Shown here piece by piece: positions 47,621 through 55,318 of a stretch of DNA of 64,000 nucleotides. The notes under the pieces were generated by a model that worked only from the letters and a program-made list of their open reading frames with translations, searched no databases and had not been told where the DNA came from. Both the position numbers and the translations under genes were made by a program. Position 1 is the stretch's first letter. The number at the start of each line of letters is the position of its first letter. Origin of the DNA: Bacillus sp. HNG (lineage in GTDB: Bacteria; Bacillota; Bacilli; Bacillales; Bacillaceae_L); the NCBI RefSeq assembly GCF_003400205.1, contig NZ_QUQV01000017.1, forward strand, positions 1 through 64,000. Reading direction: 5' to 3'.

Positions 47621-47760
47621 TATTTATCTCCTTTTGATCTCTTTCCAGTTTTTGTACTTGTATTTTACCCTAAAACAGGGATTGACTGTATGAATATTTA
47701 TACTTTTATAAATCTTTAATCGATAATCACAAGTTAGGTAATGATTGTGAAAATTTGTAC

Positions 47761-47835
47761 TTCAACTATAGGGTGCCATATTTCAAGAAGGAAGTATGGC
47801 TATTCTTATTGAAGTAAAGAAGCAGAATAGTTGAA
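47761..47835 (+). repeat. Dispersed array repeat, copy 9 (reference copy)
   Basis: The best preserved copy. It starts TTCAACTATAGGGTGCCATA and ends GAAGCAGAATAGTTGAA. TTCAACTAT and ATAGTTGAA are perfect 9-bp inverted ends, and inside them TGC pairs with GCA across unequal loops (AGGG and GA). The centre is a CCATA/TATGG hairpin. The right end extends to GTTGAAC, which fits the GTTRRRY pattern of attC sites. Confidence 0.85.
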
Positions 47836-48034
47836 CAAGGATTTATATTAGTTTTGTAGAATTGTAAAGTATAGTACAGATTGAGCTTTACTAGGTATTC
47901 GAATAGACAAATAAGCTGAACATCGAATAACAATAAATCTGTAGAAGTGTTCTAATCATTCATAAAGTTAGGGTTTTCTAGCTTAGAAGTAAGAACAAAT
48001 TTGACAGTACCAAACAAAAACAAGGAGTGAAGTT

Positions 48035-48703
48035 ATGAAATTTCTGCTTACATCTGGAGGCATCAATAACAAAACCATCCACGACGCGCTGGTTGACATG
48101 CTGGGCAAGCCGATTGCTGACTCTAACGCCCTGTGCATCCCCACTGCGATGTATGGACACCCTTGGGTTGGCCCTGGCGTCAAAGCCTGGCAGTTCATCA
48201 GTGGGAAAGAAGAGAATCCCATGGTCGATCTCGGTTGGAAATCCGTCGGCGTGTTGGAGCTCACAGCACTTCCAAGCATCGACGAAGACCGCTGGATACC
48301 TCTGGTACAAGAGACAGATGTACTGCTGGTGTCAGGCGGCGACGCCCTTTACCTGTGCCACTGGATGCGTCAATCCGGTATGGCAGACCTTTTACCGTCA
48401 CTGAACTCTGTCTATGTGGGAATGAGTGCTGGGAGCATGGTGTTGGCACCTAACATAGGGGAATACTTCGTTGGCTGGACTCCACCAGGCGGTGGTGATG
48501 AAACACTGAGATTGGTTGATTTTTCAATCTTTCCACACCTGGATCACGAGATGCTGCCGGGAAACACCATGGCTGCCGCAGAGAGATGGGCAGCCGGGAT
48601 GCAGGGACCTGCGTATGCGATTGACGATCAAACAGCAATCAAAGTAATCGAAGGAGAGGTAGAAGTTTTATCCGAAGGACAATGGAAACTGTTTACACCT
48701 TGA
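48035..48703 (+). CDS. Peptidase E (S51 family, class I glutamine amidotransferase-like)
   Basis: A 222-residue S51-type peptidase that removes N-terminal aspartyl residues. It has FLLTSGGINNKTI, LLVSGGDALYL, the nucleophile elbow GMSAGSMVL and the His region DFSIFPHLDHE. AAGGAGTGAAG precedes the ATG. By eye its GC content is far above the neighbours (many GCG, GGC and CTG codons), so it was acquired from another source. It sits between two array repeats with no other gene in its unit. Confidence 0.87.
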   Translation: MKFLLTSGGINNKTIHDALVDMLGKPIADSNALCIPTAMYGHPWVGPGVKAWQFISGKEENPMVDLGWKSVGVLELTALPSIDEDRWIPLVQETDVLLVSGGDALYLCHWMRQSGMADLLPSLNSVYVGMSAGSMVLAPNIGEYFVGWTPPGGGDETLRLVDFSIFPHLDHEMLPGNTMAAAERWAAGMQGPAYAIDDQTAIKVIEGEVEVLSEGQWKLFTP

Positions 48704-48771
48704 TCTTACTATAGGCACGTTTCTTGGTACAATCCCTTGGGATAGTGGGATAATTTGAAAATAAATAGATA

Positions 48772-48865
48772 CTTAATGGCACGATTCTTCAATATAGAAG
48801 GATCGTTTTTTCTTACACACTAAAGGGTTTTATTGAAGTATAGGGCAGGTATCTTTAATAATAGG
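48772..48865 (+). repeat. Dispersed array repeat, copy 10
   Basis: CTTAATGGCACGATTCTTC, hairpin CGATTCTTC with GAAGGATCG (48782-48806), TTTTTTCTT, then ATTGAAGTATAGGGCAGG. It ends about 12 nt before the next start codon. Confidence 0.65.
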
Positions 48866-48876
48866 GGAGATAAAAG

Positions 48877-49081
48877 ATGGAAGGGAATAAAGAAAAAAAC
48901 AACTTAAAATTGGCTTTATTTTGTTTGAAGTATTTCTTATATCGGGAAGTATACAAGTTATTTTACCCCATATAACTTTGTTCGAGTTGTATCGTTATTT
49001 TTGGTTATTGGAAGTTTATTATCTTTAGGTGCATTTATTAGAGAATTGCTTATTATTAAGACAATGAATCCTAATCAATAA
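48877..49081 (+). pseudogene. Frameshifted small membrane protein gene
   Basis: GGGGAG precedes an ATG whose frame reads MEGNKEKNNLKLALF. Homology-like hydrophobic sequence continues in a second frame (FEVFLISGSIQVILPHITLF) and a third (RVVSLFLVIGSLLSLGAFI, ending MNPNQ). Two indels would restore a two-span protein of about 67 residues. Repeats flank it on both sides. Confidence 0.55.
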
Positions 49082-49094
49082 ATTTAATTTTCTT

Positions 49095-49170
49095 TTTAAA
49101 GTTACGGGTACATTATTAGTACACAACTATCGCTTTTTCAACGATTGTGGCAGGTGTGTTAAAGAAGAAT
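49095..49170 (+). repeat. Dispersed array repeat, copy 11
   Basis: TTAAAGTTACGGGTACATTA, CTATCGCTTTTTCAACG and a right arm GGCAGGTGTGTTAAAG. It begins 14 nt after a pseudogene stop. Confidence 0.6.
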
Positions 49171-49255
49171 ATTTTCCTGTTTTGAACGAGAATTTTTTAT
49201 AAAACCTTACACGAACACAGGTATTGAAAATAACAGGTACATAGGAGGACGAGAT

Positions 49256-49693
49256 ATGAAGATCAATAGAATAGATCATGTGAGTATAAACGTAAATGAT
49301 CTTTCAGAGGCTAAAGCGTTTTTTCTTGATTTAGGACTTGAAGTGCAAGCGGAATGGGAATTGGATGGTGAACAGTTGGATAGAATAGTTGGGCTTAATG
49401 GTGTTAAAACGGCATGTGTAGGATTGGGGATGCCAGATGGTCAGACATGGATAGAACTAGTTAAATTTTATACGCCATCAGATGAAAAAGATATTCAGCA
49501 ACCTTTTGCAAATACGCTGGGTATCCGACATATTTGCTTTGCTGTTGAAAATATTGAAGCTGTTGTTGCAAAGTTGAAAAGGAGGGGTACGGAAATCTTT
49601 AGTGAGATACAGCAATATGAAGAAAGCTATAAGTTATGCTACGTTCGTGGTCCAGAGGGTATTATTTTAGAGTTGGCGGAGAAAGTTGGATAA
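49256..49693 (+). CDS. VOC family (glyoxalase/bleomycin-resistance fold) protein
   Basis: A 145-residue vicinal-oxygen-chelate protein. It shows RIDHVSINVNDLSEAKAFFLDLGLEV at the start (metal His8), TWIELVKFYTP, the second half opening GIRHICFAVENIE (metal His) and closing CYVRGPEGIILELAE (metal Glu). Such proteins may be epimerases, dioxygenases or binding proteins for drugs; the exact role cannot be assigned. AGGAGGACGAG precedes the ATG. Confidence 0.83.
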   Translation: MKINRIDHVSINVNDLSEAKAFFLDLGLEVQAEWELDGEQLDRIVGLNGVKTACVGLGMPDGQTWIELVKFYTPSDEKDIQQPFANTLGIRHICFAVENIEAVVAKLKRRGTEIFSEIQQYEESYKLCYVRGPEGIILELAEKVG

Positions 49694-49741
49694 ATATTGA
49701 AGGGTCTTTAAATGATTTAGATCTCCGACTTTAAAGATTTC

Positions 49742-49785
49742 TTCTTAAACTATCGGGTAGTGATAGTCGAAGAAGGATGAAAATA
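49742..49785 (+). repeat. Array repeat, left part
   Basis: TCTTAAACTATCGGGTAGTG then GATAGTCGAAGAAGGAT. The T-run and right arm are missing. Confidence 0.5.
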
Positions 49786-49847
49786 TTCAAAAATGAGTGT
49801 ACTTAGTTTTATGAAAGATATAAAATTGTCTAAAAAGGGGGAAAGTT

Positions 49848-51005
49848 ATGGAAGTTAGGAATCAATTTTCTAGACATTACGATTTAGACTGGATAAAGGT
49901 ATTAGTTATGTTCATCGTGTTCCTTTATCATTGTTCAATGTTCTTTAATTCTTTTGATTGGCACATTAAAAACAATAAAATTAACCATACATATATCGAA
50001 TTTTTTTCCCTCTTAGTGGGAAATTGGATCATGCCAATATTTTTTGTTATATCTGGAATTGCTACTTATCACGCTCTAAAAAGAAGAAATGCTCAAAGTT
50101 TTATGAAAGAAAGTTTTTTACGACTTGGAATACCCTTACTTCTAGGAATCTTTCTATTGTCACCACCTCAAGTGTATATTGAAAGAATTACGAATAATCA
50201 TTTTAAAGGTTCTTTCCTACAATTCTTTCCTCATTACTTTGACGGATTATATTTAGAAATTGGTGGAAATGGTAACTTTGCATTTTTTGGACACCACCTT
50301 TGGTATCTTTTAATGTTATTACTTTTTTCGGTCATTACGTTGCCACTTTTTTTAAAAACTAGAAAAAATGTGAGTGGAAAAGAGTTTAATATTCTTCATT
50401 ACCTATTAATTCCTATCCCCCTTACAGTCGCCGCTTTAACTGTCAATAGTATTGTAAATTTAGCGAGTTGGGGAATAATCTTTTATTTCTTATTGTATAT
50501 TTTAGGATTTTACTTCTTTTCCAGAGAATCGTTAAGGGAGTTTGTGCGTAAAATTGGCTTTTTAGCTGGTGTTTTAGGTATAGTTTGTACAGCTTCATAT
50601 ATATTCTGGGTTATGTTCTATGGTTTTCCGATGAATGTTTCCATCAGTTGGGCAATATTCATGATAATTCGTGTCCTTTTGGTATGGAACTTGCTATTTT
50701 TTATCTTATTCTTAGGCGACAAATATTTGAACATTTCCGGTAGAGCTTTAAAATATACAAGTGAAGCATCTATGCCGTTTTATATTCTTCATCAACCTAT
50801 AATTATTTTATTAGGATTTTTCATCTATAATTTAGGATGGTTGGTACCTGTAAAATTATTTTTTTTAGTAGCTACAGCATTTTTGATCATTATGAGTTTG
50901 TACCATTTTCTTATTCGTCGAGTTAACTTTCTCCGTGTTCTTTTCGGTTTAAAAGAAATGAAGAAAGAAACTTTAAGTCAACAAACTATGGAGATTAGTA
51001 AATAG
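49848..51005 (+). CDS. Acyltransferase family 3 membrane protein
   Basis: A 385-residue integral membrane O-acyltransferase (OafA/YrhL-like, acyl_transf_3). It opens with RHYDLDWIKVLVMFIVFLYHCSMFF (catalytic-type His in YHC), then NWIMPIFFVISGIATYHAL and FLRLGIPLLLGIFLL. About ten helices follow, with FGHHLWYLLMLLLF in the middle. It transfers acyl groups to extracellular sugars or lipids by family knowledge. GGGGGAAAG precedes the ATG. A terminator follows. Confidence 0.85.
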   Translation: MEVRNQFSRHYDLDWIKVLVMFIVFLYHCSMFFNSFDWHIKNNKINHTYIEFFSLLVGNWIMPIFFVISGIATYHALKRRNAQSFMKESFLRLGIPLLLGIFLLSPPQVYIERITNNHFKGSFLQFFPHYFDGLYLEIGGNGNFAFFGHHLWYLLMLLLFSVITLPLFLKTRKNVSGKEFNILHYLLIPIPLTVAALTVNSIVNLASWGIIFYFLLYILGFYFFSRESLREFVRKIGFLAGVLGIVCTASYIFWVMFYGFPMNVSISWAIFMIIRVLLVWNLLFFILFLGDKYLNISGRALKYTSEASMPFYILHQPIIILLGFFIYNLGWLVPVKLFFLVATAFLIIMSLYHFLIRRVNFLRVLFGLKEMKKETLSQQTMEISK

Positions 51006-51030
51006 GAATATTTTATGTATTGAAAAATGA

Positions 51031-51055
51031 GACAGCATATAGTTGCTGTCTTTTT
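51031..51055 (+). terminator. Rho-independent terminator
   Basis: GACAGCA (51031-51037) pairs with TGCTGTC (51044-51050), followed by TTTTT. Confidence 0.85.
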
Positions 51056-51076
51056 GTTTATTGATAGTGAGTGAAG

Positions 51077-51150
51077 ATCGAGCTTGAGAGATTTCTCCCA
51101 AGTTTTTAAGGAATAAAGGGAAATTTTTATTAGGAAAGGGAAAGCTCGAT
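51077..51150. repeat. Distant inverted repeat
   Basis: ATCGAGCTT (51077-51085) is inverted as AAGCTCGAT (51142-51150), with a weaker inner TTTCTCCC/GGGAAA pairing. It lies between a terminator and an array repeat; no gene overlaps it. Confidence 0.35.
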
Positions 51151-51167
51151 GTTTTATTTTAATTGCT

Positions 51168-51240
51168 TAATAAACAATCGGGTAGTGTTGATTTAAGAAT
51201 AATTAATACACTGTTCTGTTGAACGAAAAGAATCGTATGG
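51168..51240 (+). repeat. Dispersed array repeat, copy 12
   Basis: TTAATAAACAATCGGGTAGTG, AGTGT pairing with ACACT around TTAAGAATAA, then TGTTCTGTTGAACGAAAAG. Confidence 0.55.
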
Positions 51241-51302
51241 AAGGATAGTGGAAGAAAGATGCCGAAGTAAAAATTTATAAACGGAAAAAAAGAGTAAATA
51301 GT

Positions 51303-51826
51303 ATGTTAGAATTTTTGAGATTCGGACAAATGGCAGTCGCGTTACTTTTAAATAAAGAACAAGAAGTTTTGTTTCTTCAAAAAAAGCCAAAAGACACTTT
51401 CCTCGCAGGGTTTTAGTTCCAATTGTGGGACATATCGAGGGTGACGAAATTTATGAACCTCAAAAAGCGTGTACACGAGAGATTGAAGAAGAAACAGGCT
51501 TAAGGAGTGAATGCATAGAAGATCTATCACTTAGATACATTGTGCTTAGATTAAAGGAAAGTCAAGAAATTCGGATACAATATGTTTTCTTTGGTAATGT
51601 GTCAAAAAATCCTACCTTAATTGAAATTGATGAAGGTTCATTAAAATGGGTAGGTTTTAAGGATATTCCAAATCATAATGTTTCAGCCACTACTGTTGAA
51701 ATCGTTAAACATTATAAAGAAATCGCTACATTTACTGAAGAAGTATATGTAGGCTCAATGAAATCATTAAATGGAAACCCCCGAAATTACTCGGGGACAA
51801 TTAGAGGATTGGGAACCTCTGATTAG
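51303..51826 (+). pseudogene. Nudix hydrolase, frameshifted
   Basis: The first frame (from ATG 51303) reads FGQMAVALLLNKEQEVLF then PKDTFLAGF and stops at TAG. The second frame, one base back, continues LVPIVGHIEGDEIYEPQ with a complete Nudix box (GHIEGDE-x7-REIEEETGL) and ends at 51826. A -1 shift at the TTTT in GGGTTTTAG would join them into a normal protein of about 174 residues. It could be a real indel, a sequencing error or, less likely, programmed frameshifting. Its own second-frame start (GTG 51425) has no ribosome binding site. Confidence 0.78.
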
Positions 51827-51915
51827 TTCCTAAAAGAATTATTTGTTCCAAAAATAATTAATGCTTATTTTGTTTATATGGTGATTAATAAAAACGAAAG
51901 GGAGTCGAAGGTGAG

Positions 51916-52203
51916 TTGAATTTATATTCACATAAACCTGAAGCGTATGAATGCCCATTTTTCCGGGTTTTATCAGGAATAGAAAGACCCAATAAAGGAA
52001 CGAAACAAAGAGACATTTTATATCAAAATAAACACGTTACTGCATTTATCGCAAGCAAGTGGTGGCCTAATAACAAGGGGCACGTTTGGTATTTCCTAAT
52101 GTCAAAGACGCCCTATAGATTAATGAGAAACCCAACCCCTTTTCACGTATGTCGAAGTAGAAACAAAAAGCGAAGCAAAAAGAGACCATTACATGAAATG
52201 TAA
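51916..52203 (+). pseudogene. Truncated HIT-family gene
   Basis: The first 55-60 residues (YECPFFRVLSG, DILYQNKHVTAFIASKWWPNN and KGHV) match the N-terminal half of HIT-domain proteins with a CPFC-type start. After KGHV the frame departs into basic, unrelated sequence (CRSRNKKRSKKRP), and the HxHxH active site is absent. A TTG-type start has GGGAGTCG upstream. The remainder looks fused to out-of-frame sequence from another gene. Confidence 0.6.
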
Positions 52204-52246
52204 TAGCCTTAGATGCGCCTTTATATGAGGTTTTTTAAAGTGACAA

Positions 52247-52507
52247 ATGTTGGATCCCACTACTTTTCCAAGGCAAGGGATTCCCAAGTTGAAACAGTTA
52301 TTTGGAACAATAACAGTATATTCAAAAAAAGATAAAACGACAGGTAAAAATGTTGGAAAAACGTTAAATTTAAATAATAATTTATTTCGCAATTTGATTA
52401 GACGGGTATTATCCTTTGGATTCAGCAAATGTCATATAAAATCTAGAAATCAAGACAAATACCCAAGAACATTTACCCAAAAATGCATATGCTGTATTGT
52501 TAAATGA
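52247..52507 (+). CDS. Doubtful open frame, 86 aa
   Basis: An open frame opening with ATG and no clear ribosome binding site. The product is basic and cysteine-containing near its end, with no family signature. An overlapping frame on the same strand is equally plausible. It may be leftover sequence between the truncated HIT gene and the coat-like gene. Confidence 0.2.
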   Translation: MLDPTTFPRQGIPKLKQLFGTITVYSKKDKTTGKNVGKTLNLNNNLFRNLIRRVLSFGFSKCHIKSRNQDKYPRTFTQKCICCIVK

Positions 52508-52528
52508 AATGAGGAGGATGAATGTTTT

Positions 52529-52720
52529 ATGTACATTAACAGACAGTATCCAGGCATTGGTTTAGGTGGACCAGGTTCAGGTTTTGGTTTTGGACCAGGA
52601 CTAGGGTTTGGAGGTCCAGGTTTTGGATTTGGTTATCCGTACCACCATCATCACTACCCTTACTACCATCACTACCCTTACTACCATCACTACCCTTACC
52701 ACCATCACCACCATTATTAA
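52529..52720 (+). CDS. Glycine- and His/Tyr-rich coat-like protein
   Basis: A 63-residue low-complexity protein. The N-terminal half is glycine/phenylalanine-rich (GPGSGFGFGPGLGFGG). The C-terminal half repeats HHYPYY and ends in HHHHHY. It resembles small spore coat or crust proteins in composition and could bind metal, but no activity is shown. GAGGAGGATG precedes the ATG at 52529. Three exact or near-exact 18-nt units lie at 52649-52702. A terminator follows, and the opposite strand carries a YjcZ-type gene. Confidence 0.65.
   Translation: MYINRQYPGIGLGGPGSGFGFGPGLGFGGPGFGFGYPYHHHHYPYYHHYPYYHHYPYHHHHHY
52649..52702 (+). repeat. Three 18-nt tandem repeats
   Basis: The unit CATCACTACCCTTACTAC occurs three times in a row (one change in the last) and encodes HHYPYY. 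Confidence 0.85.
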
Positions 52721-52757
52721 AAAACTAAAAAAGATTCCAAATAATAATGCTTTCTTT

Positions 52758-52798
52758 AAAACAGGCTGTTTCCACAAAAGAAGAAACGCCTGTTTCTT
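52758..52798. terminator. Terminator-like hairpin
   Basis: AAACAGGCTGTTTC pairs with GAAACGCCTGTTT (52758-52795, one mismatch), followed by a short T-run, between convergent genes. Confidence 0.7.
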
Positions 52799-52846
52799 AA
52801 TAGATATGAAAAAAGGTTCAGCCTCACTAGGAATACCTTATTTGAA

Positions 52847-52951
52847 TTAATATCCACCATGGACAAAGGAAGCGCCTACGATAATTAAAAGAATAAAAAG
52901 GACCACGATTAGTACAAAATTCGTACCATGGCCATATCCATATCCACTCAT
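52847..52951 (-). CDS. YjcZ family small sporulation protein
   Basis: A 34-residue protein: MSGYGYGHG, one hydrophobic helix [18 protein letters not shown] and a C-terminal VHGGY. This is the typical YjcZ-type sporulation protein layout, of unknown function. AAAAGGAG lies 8 nt before the ATG on the minus strand. Too short for automatic callers but very characteristic. Confidence 0.85.
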   Translation of the reverse strand: MSGYGYGHGTNFVLIVVLFILLIIVGASFVHGGY

Positions 52952-53332
52952 AGCCCACAGCTCCTTTTTTGATGTTAATTCAGTATATGTAACTGATTTT
53001 AACATGCTGGACTATTGATATTATTGTTAATTAAAGAACCCCCATAATAATGTGTGTCCTGTGAAAGGTGAAAAACTATGGAGTACGGAGGTTATTTTTA
53101 TTCGTAAATTACCAATATGAAATGGACAAGAGTGGGTTTAATAATTCGTTATCCCATTCTATTGTGACGAAGTGTAATTAAATTAAAGGGTGCTAGAGCA
53201 CAAGATGATGCTCGCTGTGGCGGTCTTTTTATTTATTAAACTAAAAAGCAAATTTTAGTTTAATTTCATTATATAGAACGCTAACCGAAATGATTAACGT
53301 TCTATACATGATGGAAGGGCACACGCAGTGTT
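52952..53332. other. Intergenic region with one array repeat
   Basis: Apart from the repeat at 53178-53245 I see no gene on either strand. The part next to the YjcZ gene should hold its promoter. Confidence 0.35.
53178..53245 (+). repeat. Dispersed array repeat, copy 13
   Basis: TTAAATTAAAGGGTGCTAG, GAGCAC/GATGCTC hairpin and GGTCTTTTTATTTATT. The right arm is not recognisable. Confidence 0.55.
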
Positions 53333-53572
53333 TTAATATAGAGTTGGAGTCGGAGGAGAACAATAGAAGGAAACAATATCGCTTAAAGCAACCGAATATT
53401 GATTCCATCTTCCGCCGAAAAACCTATAACCATAAACTCTTAATTCCCCTACAGTCGTTAAAAAAAACCAGAAACTATCACCGTTTCTAAGCCTCAGAAA
53501 GGTGAAACGATAAATACAATTTTGAAGCCCCCAGGGATTCAGTGCATAGAGTGGCATTTGTCGTATTTCCAT
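53333..53572 (-). CDS. Conserved small aromatic-rich protein
   Basis: A 79-residue protein rich in Phe, Trp and Tyr: MEIRQMPLYALNPWGLQNC, FTFLRLRNGDSFWFFLTTVGE and VYGYRFFGGRW. I recall similar short proteins in Bacillus genomes, sometimes labelled transporter without evidence. AAGGAGTG precedes the start. It is on the minus strand between two array repeats. Function unknown. Confidence 0.55.
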   Translation of the reverse strand: MEIRQMPLYALNPWGLQNCIYRFTFLRLRNGDSFWFFLTTVGELRVYGYRFFGGRWNQYSVALSDIVSFYCSPPTPTLY

Positions 53573-53775
53573 ATTTAGAAGTTCACTCCTTATTGAAATT
53601 AGACTAATAACCAGTTTATGCTCATGGTCAAAGCCCTGATTGGATGAATGCCTAGTAGCCCACCTAACATTAGATATGAATAAAGAAGCTTATATGAATG
53701 GATTGGGAAACTTTTATTATCGAGAATACTATCATTAAATCAAAGGAAATTATGAATAGTTTATAAGTGATGGGG
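53573..53775. other. Spacer with probable gene debris
   Basis: Short out-of-frame coding-like pieces (for example AHGQSPDWMNA near 53614-53650) without starts. No complete gene. Confidence 0.3.
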
Positions 53776-53858
53776 TTGCTCAACTAAAGGGTACGATAGT
53801 CCAAGAAGGATTATCGTTTATTTTTGTTGAAGTATTTTACTAACGGAGCAGGATCGTC
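53776..53858 (+). repeat. Dispersed array repeat, copy 14
   Basis: GCTCAACTAAAGGGTACG, hairpin ACGATAGTCC with GGATTATCGT (53792-53818), TATTTTTGTTGAAG, right arm TAACGGAGCAGGATCGTC. GCTCAAC fits the RYYYAAC pattern of attC sites. Confidence 0.8.
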
Positions 53859-53876
53859 TATAAGAAAGTTTAAATT

Positions 53877-54104
53877 GTGTTTGAATTATTCATAAGAGGT
53901 GGCTTTAATAACTTGAGATTTTTAATTGCTGTCCCACTTATTATCATTGGTGCTTTTTTGATTGGACTAACGAACAATGACATGGATGTTATGGGTAAAG
54001 CTATGATTAAAATTATAGGATGGGGATCTTTTTTTGTTGGTATTTTAATTTGTGGAAGAAAAAAGAAAGAAAAAAAAGATCATCTTAAAAGACAGGTGCT
54101 TTGA
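53877..54104 (+). CDS. Small two-span membrane protein
   Basis: Up to 75 residues with two helices (FLIAVPLIIIGAFLIGL and MIKIIGWGSFFVGILICG) and a lysine-rich tail. The family is not recognised. The GTG at 53877 lacks a clear ribosome binding site. A TTG at 53913 with AGAGGTGG upstream is an alternative start. The next repeat begins inside its last codons. Confidence 0.5.
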   Translation: MFELFIRGGFNNLRFLIAVPLIIIGAFLIGLTNNDMDVMGKAMIKIIGWGSFFVGILICGRKKKEKKDHLKRQVL

Positions 54105-54170
54105 TCTAAGAAGGATTAACAACCTTTTTTGTTGAATCCCATATTTAACAAACGATGCAGATTATTTAAC
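54092..54170 (+). repeat. Dispersed array repeat, copy 15
   Basis: CAGGTGCTTTGATC overlaps the stop of the preceding gene. AAGAAGGATTAAC and CTTTTTTGTTGAA follow, with right arm TTTAACAAACGATGCAG. It ends about 25 nt before the next start codon. Confidence 0.7.
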
Positions 54171-54194
54171 TTGAGATTTAATTCAGGAGGTATT

Positions 54195-54698
54195 ATGAAA
54201 AAATTCTATCTTTTATTTTTCATGTTCGTTTTCTTGGCGGGCTGTTCGTCGTCTACGCTAAAAGATGCCATTAGAAAAAATGGAAATATGAATGTTGATG
54301 TTTTATTTCAGGACGAATACGATAAAGTTGTTATATTTTATAACGAAGATAATACTGGTCAACCGTTTTTAAGTATTAATACTTTTTCAAAGGATTATCT
54401 AGGATATAAATATGATTCAGGCACTGGAGAATATACTCAAGGTTTAAACATAACAGTTAGTACAGTAGGTAACAGTGAATTCGGAGCTTTTTGGGGCGGG
54501 GTTTTTGATTATCCTAACGCTCATTCTGTCAGATATATTTTAAAAGATGAAAATGAAAACAATATCTATGAATCAACGATTAACATTACCGAGAAAGATG
54601 TTGTTTACGAAAAATTAAATCATGATATCTATAATAAAATACATAGTCTTCATTACCAAATTTTAGATGCAGACGGAAAAGTGTTATACGAAATGTGA
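54195..54698 (+). CDS. Lipoprotein of unknown function
   Basis: A 167-residue lipoprotein. The signal FYLLFFMFVFLAGC has its lipobox cysteine at residue 16. The mature part is an immunoglobulin-like strand-rich domain with VVIFYNEDNTGQPFLSINTF and HSVRYILKDENENNIYESTINI. The family is not recognised. The ATG at 54195 has AGGAGG upstream. Confidence 0.65.
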   Translation: MKKFYLLFFMFVFLAGCSSSTLKDAIRKNGNMNVDVLFQDEYDKVVIFYNEDNTGQPFLSINTFSKDYLGYKYDSGTGEYTQGLNITVSTVGNSEFGAFWGGVFDYPNAHSVRYILKDENENNIYESTINITEKDVVYEKLNHDIYNKIHSLHYQILDADGKVLYEM

Positions 54699-54730
54699 AA
54701 TGAAATCTGACAGGAAAAAGAAATATTTTG

Positions 54731-54800
54731 TTAAGCTATTGAATTCCACCAAAAAGGTGCTTTTCTAATTGTGCTCAGTGCAGGTTAGTTCAAAGGTAAA
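54731..54800 (+). repeat. Array repeat, degraded copy
   Basis: CCACCAAAAAGGTGCTTTTC and a clear right arm CAGTGCAGGTTAGTTCAAAG. The left arm is altered. Confidence 0.45.
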
Positions 54801-54878
54801 AAGCGGTGTATAGATTAACAAAGTTTTATTTTGCTGCTTGTATAACATATGTATTTCTTAATAAACATTATCCATTCT

Positions 54879-55114
54879 ATGACTAAGCGAACTTTGGTTT
54901 TGACGATTGGTGGTATTGCTGCCATTGCACCAGGTTTAACAAAGTTCTTTGGAGATTTATATGGACATTCATAGTTTTTAGTTCCGATATTGTGTTAATA
55001 ATAAGAAAGTTATTTTTAGAGAAATCAGTTGTAAAACTTTGGATTACGTTATCATTATCTGTATTCAGCCATATTTTTATTGATTATATAGGGAATGGAG
55101 TTGCATTAGTTTAG
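54879..55114 (+). pseudogene. Frameshifted membrane-bound hydrolase-like gene
   Basis: One frame reads MTKRTLVLTIGGIAAIAPGL then FFGDLYGHS and stops at TAG. The next frame continues IIRKLFLEKSVVKLWITLS then SVFSHIFIDYIGNGVALV. Together they look like the core of a membrane metal-dependent hydrolase of the YdjM type, missing its N terminus and carrying at least one frameshift. Repeats lie on both sides. Confidence 0.55.
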
Positions 55115-55151
55115 CCTTTTCTTACAAATGAGTATGTTTTTCACATAATAA

Positions 55152-55238
55152 AGTCTAACGGGTGCAAGAGTGAAGATTAAAGTTGTCACAAGAACAGCTT
55201 TTTCTTGTTGTATTAACGAGGCAGAATTGTACAAGATA
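55152..55238 (+). repeat. Dispersed array repeat, copy 16
   Basis: AGTCTAACGGGTGCAAGAG, CTTTTTCTTGTTGTA and right arm TTAACGAGGCAGAATTGTAC. Confidence 0.7.
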
Positions 55239-55318
55239 AGTCATTTTGTAACAAAATTGGAGGGGATTAGCTGTGAGTAACCAATTATCGAGTTGAGCCT
55301 GAAAAGTCTAAATTCTTC
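55239..55318 (+). other. Gutted unit between two repeats
   Basis: Only 80 nt separate two repeat copies. They contain a good ribosome binding site (GGAGGGG) and a GTG start at 55273 that reads just seven codons before TGA at 55294-55296. This looks like a gene reduced to its first codons by deletion. Confidence 0.45.

Noticed and set aside
48093-48453. Long alternative frames over the peptidase E gene on both strands
   Set aside because: They arise from its higher GC content, which lowers stop-codon frequency. Only the annotated frame has a ribosome binding site and family motifs.
51380-51440. Programmed -1 frameshifting on GGGTTTT in the Nudix gene
   Set aside because: The heptamer is read in the wrong register (GGG TTT T rather than G GGT TTT), and I see no convincing downstream pseudoknot.
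52608-52850. An overlapping frame rich in Ile-Thr across the coat-like gene
   Set aside because: It is the shifted reading of the 18-nt repeats and has no ribosome binding site.
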